The translations under genes were made by a program, and so were the position numbers. Below the pieces are notes generated by a model. The model did not search any database. It saw nothing but the letters and a program-made list of their open reading frames with translations, and was not told where the DNA came from. A stretch of DNA of 64,000 bases from Brachionus plicatilis (lineage: Eukaryota; Rotifera; Eurotatoria; Ploima; Brachionidae), in contig QEOQ01000114.1 of NCBI GenBank assembly GCA_010279815.1, positions 636,255 to 700,254 of the forward strand. The letters are read 5' to 3'. Positions within the stretch are counted from its first letter, which is position 1. The number at the start of each line of letters is the position of its first letter. Below, piece after piece: positions 63,476 through 64,000 of the stretch.

Positions 63476-64000
63476 AGTTTTTTTTTTAAAAAGTCCGAAT
63501 TTGTTTATTTTGATAATTTTTTTTTAATTCTCAGACGAGTTTTGATAGAATAATGTTTTAAAATAGAATTATAAAAAATCTATGCTGAAAGGCATATAAG
63601 CCATATTTTTACATTATTTTCTTATTTGTTATGGTTTAAAACAAATTAAAGAATGTAAATACCTTTCTGGAACTTGAATTTACTTTCTAAATTCTGTCAG
63701 TGCTATATCACCAAAGAAACAAAGATTTTATATCTATACACGTATCATAGCATTAAAATTTATCAAAACATTGCTCTAGATCAAACAATCTATTTCGATT
63801 TTGTTCAAAACAAGCTATAAATTAATTTTGTAATAATTATTGTTTTTTTTTATGTTGAATTAAACCGCTTAGATTCAAATTCGATGCTCAAAAATTCAAT
63901 CATGTAAGCAACTTTAATCTAACTGTTAAAAAATAACTTATTAAATTTAAGTTATTTTAAAATTAATTATGAGAATCTAGTCTAAACAAAGTTAAAACAA
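63476..64000. other. Right edge, no gene seen
   Basis: A/T-rich sequence with stops in all frames; no element ends recognised. Confidence 0.35.

Overview
The window is eukaryotic nuclear DNA: roughly three quarters A+T, with split genes, short introns, many transposon remnants and two assembly gaps (4301-4471 and 42249-43142). The gene content (DEG/ENaC channels, a ciliary-type inositol 5-phosphatase, a fibronectin-III surface protein) points to a small invertebrate metazoan. The compact introns beside dense, decayed transposons would fit a monogonont rotifer such as Brachionus, but that is inference and no single sequence proves it.

Host genes are few. Two nearly identical single-exon DEG/ENaC channel genes lie on the minus strand (12052-13422 and 36619-37989). 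A secreted or GPI-anchored fibronectin-III protein lies at 40773-41618 (-). A five-exon INPP5E-like phosphoinositide 5-phosphatase ending in a CaaX box spans 54528-45187 (-), and every splice phase was followed by hand. A partial LARGE/GT8-type glycosyltransferase lies at 62139-62705 (+). Short coding-like remnants occur near 231-377, 826-1005 and 2087-2405.

The rest is mobile DNA. 6738-11365 is a decayed two-ORF LINE (-) split by an 882-bp pogo/Tigger-type element. 15596-20290 is a broken Ty3/gypsy element (-). 20293-25040 is a giant palindrome with 1.87-kb arms carrying Mutator-like (MULE) transposase and LINE pieces. 25051-25881 is the 3' end of a second gypsy element. 25890-27705 holds LINE, Penelope-like and tRNA-SINE remnants. 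28413-33372 is a 5-kb element with ~190-bp terminal inverted repeats and a split gene resembling DUF3987 primase/helicase proteins. 33542-34313 is a LINE with a twin-priming inversion and a perfect 12-bp target duplication. 34665-38785 holds more LINE fragments around the second channel gene. The large introns of the phosphatase gene are filled with MITEs.

The most unusual pattern is a group of ten or more short elements spread over the whole window. Each has ends made of a loose array of one short motif, inverted at the two termini, and each element uses a different motif: AACGAAATAGCA, GGTACAAAA, AGCATAC, CARCACAA, CAGTAAAT, ATCATCAAAAT, CATAGCATA, GGTTAA/GGGTGA, AAGTC, TTAGTTAACTAA. Several begin with GGG and have 9-bp target duplications, perfect in three cases. 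One has an empty allele elsewhere in the window. They look like non-autonomous Mutator-type elements whose terminal binding motifs have diversified.
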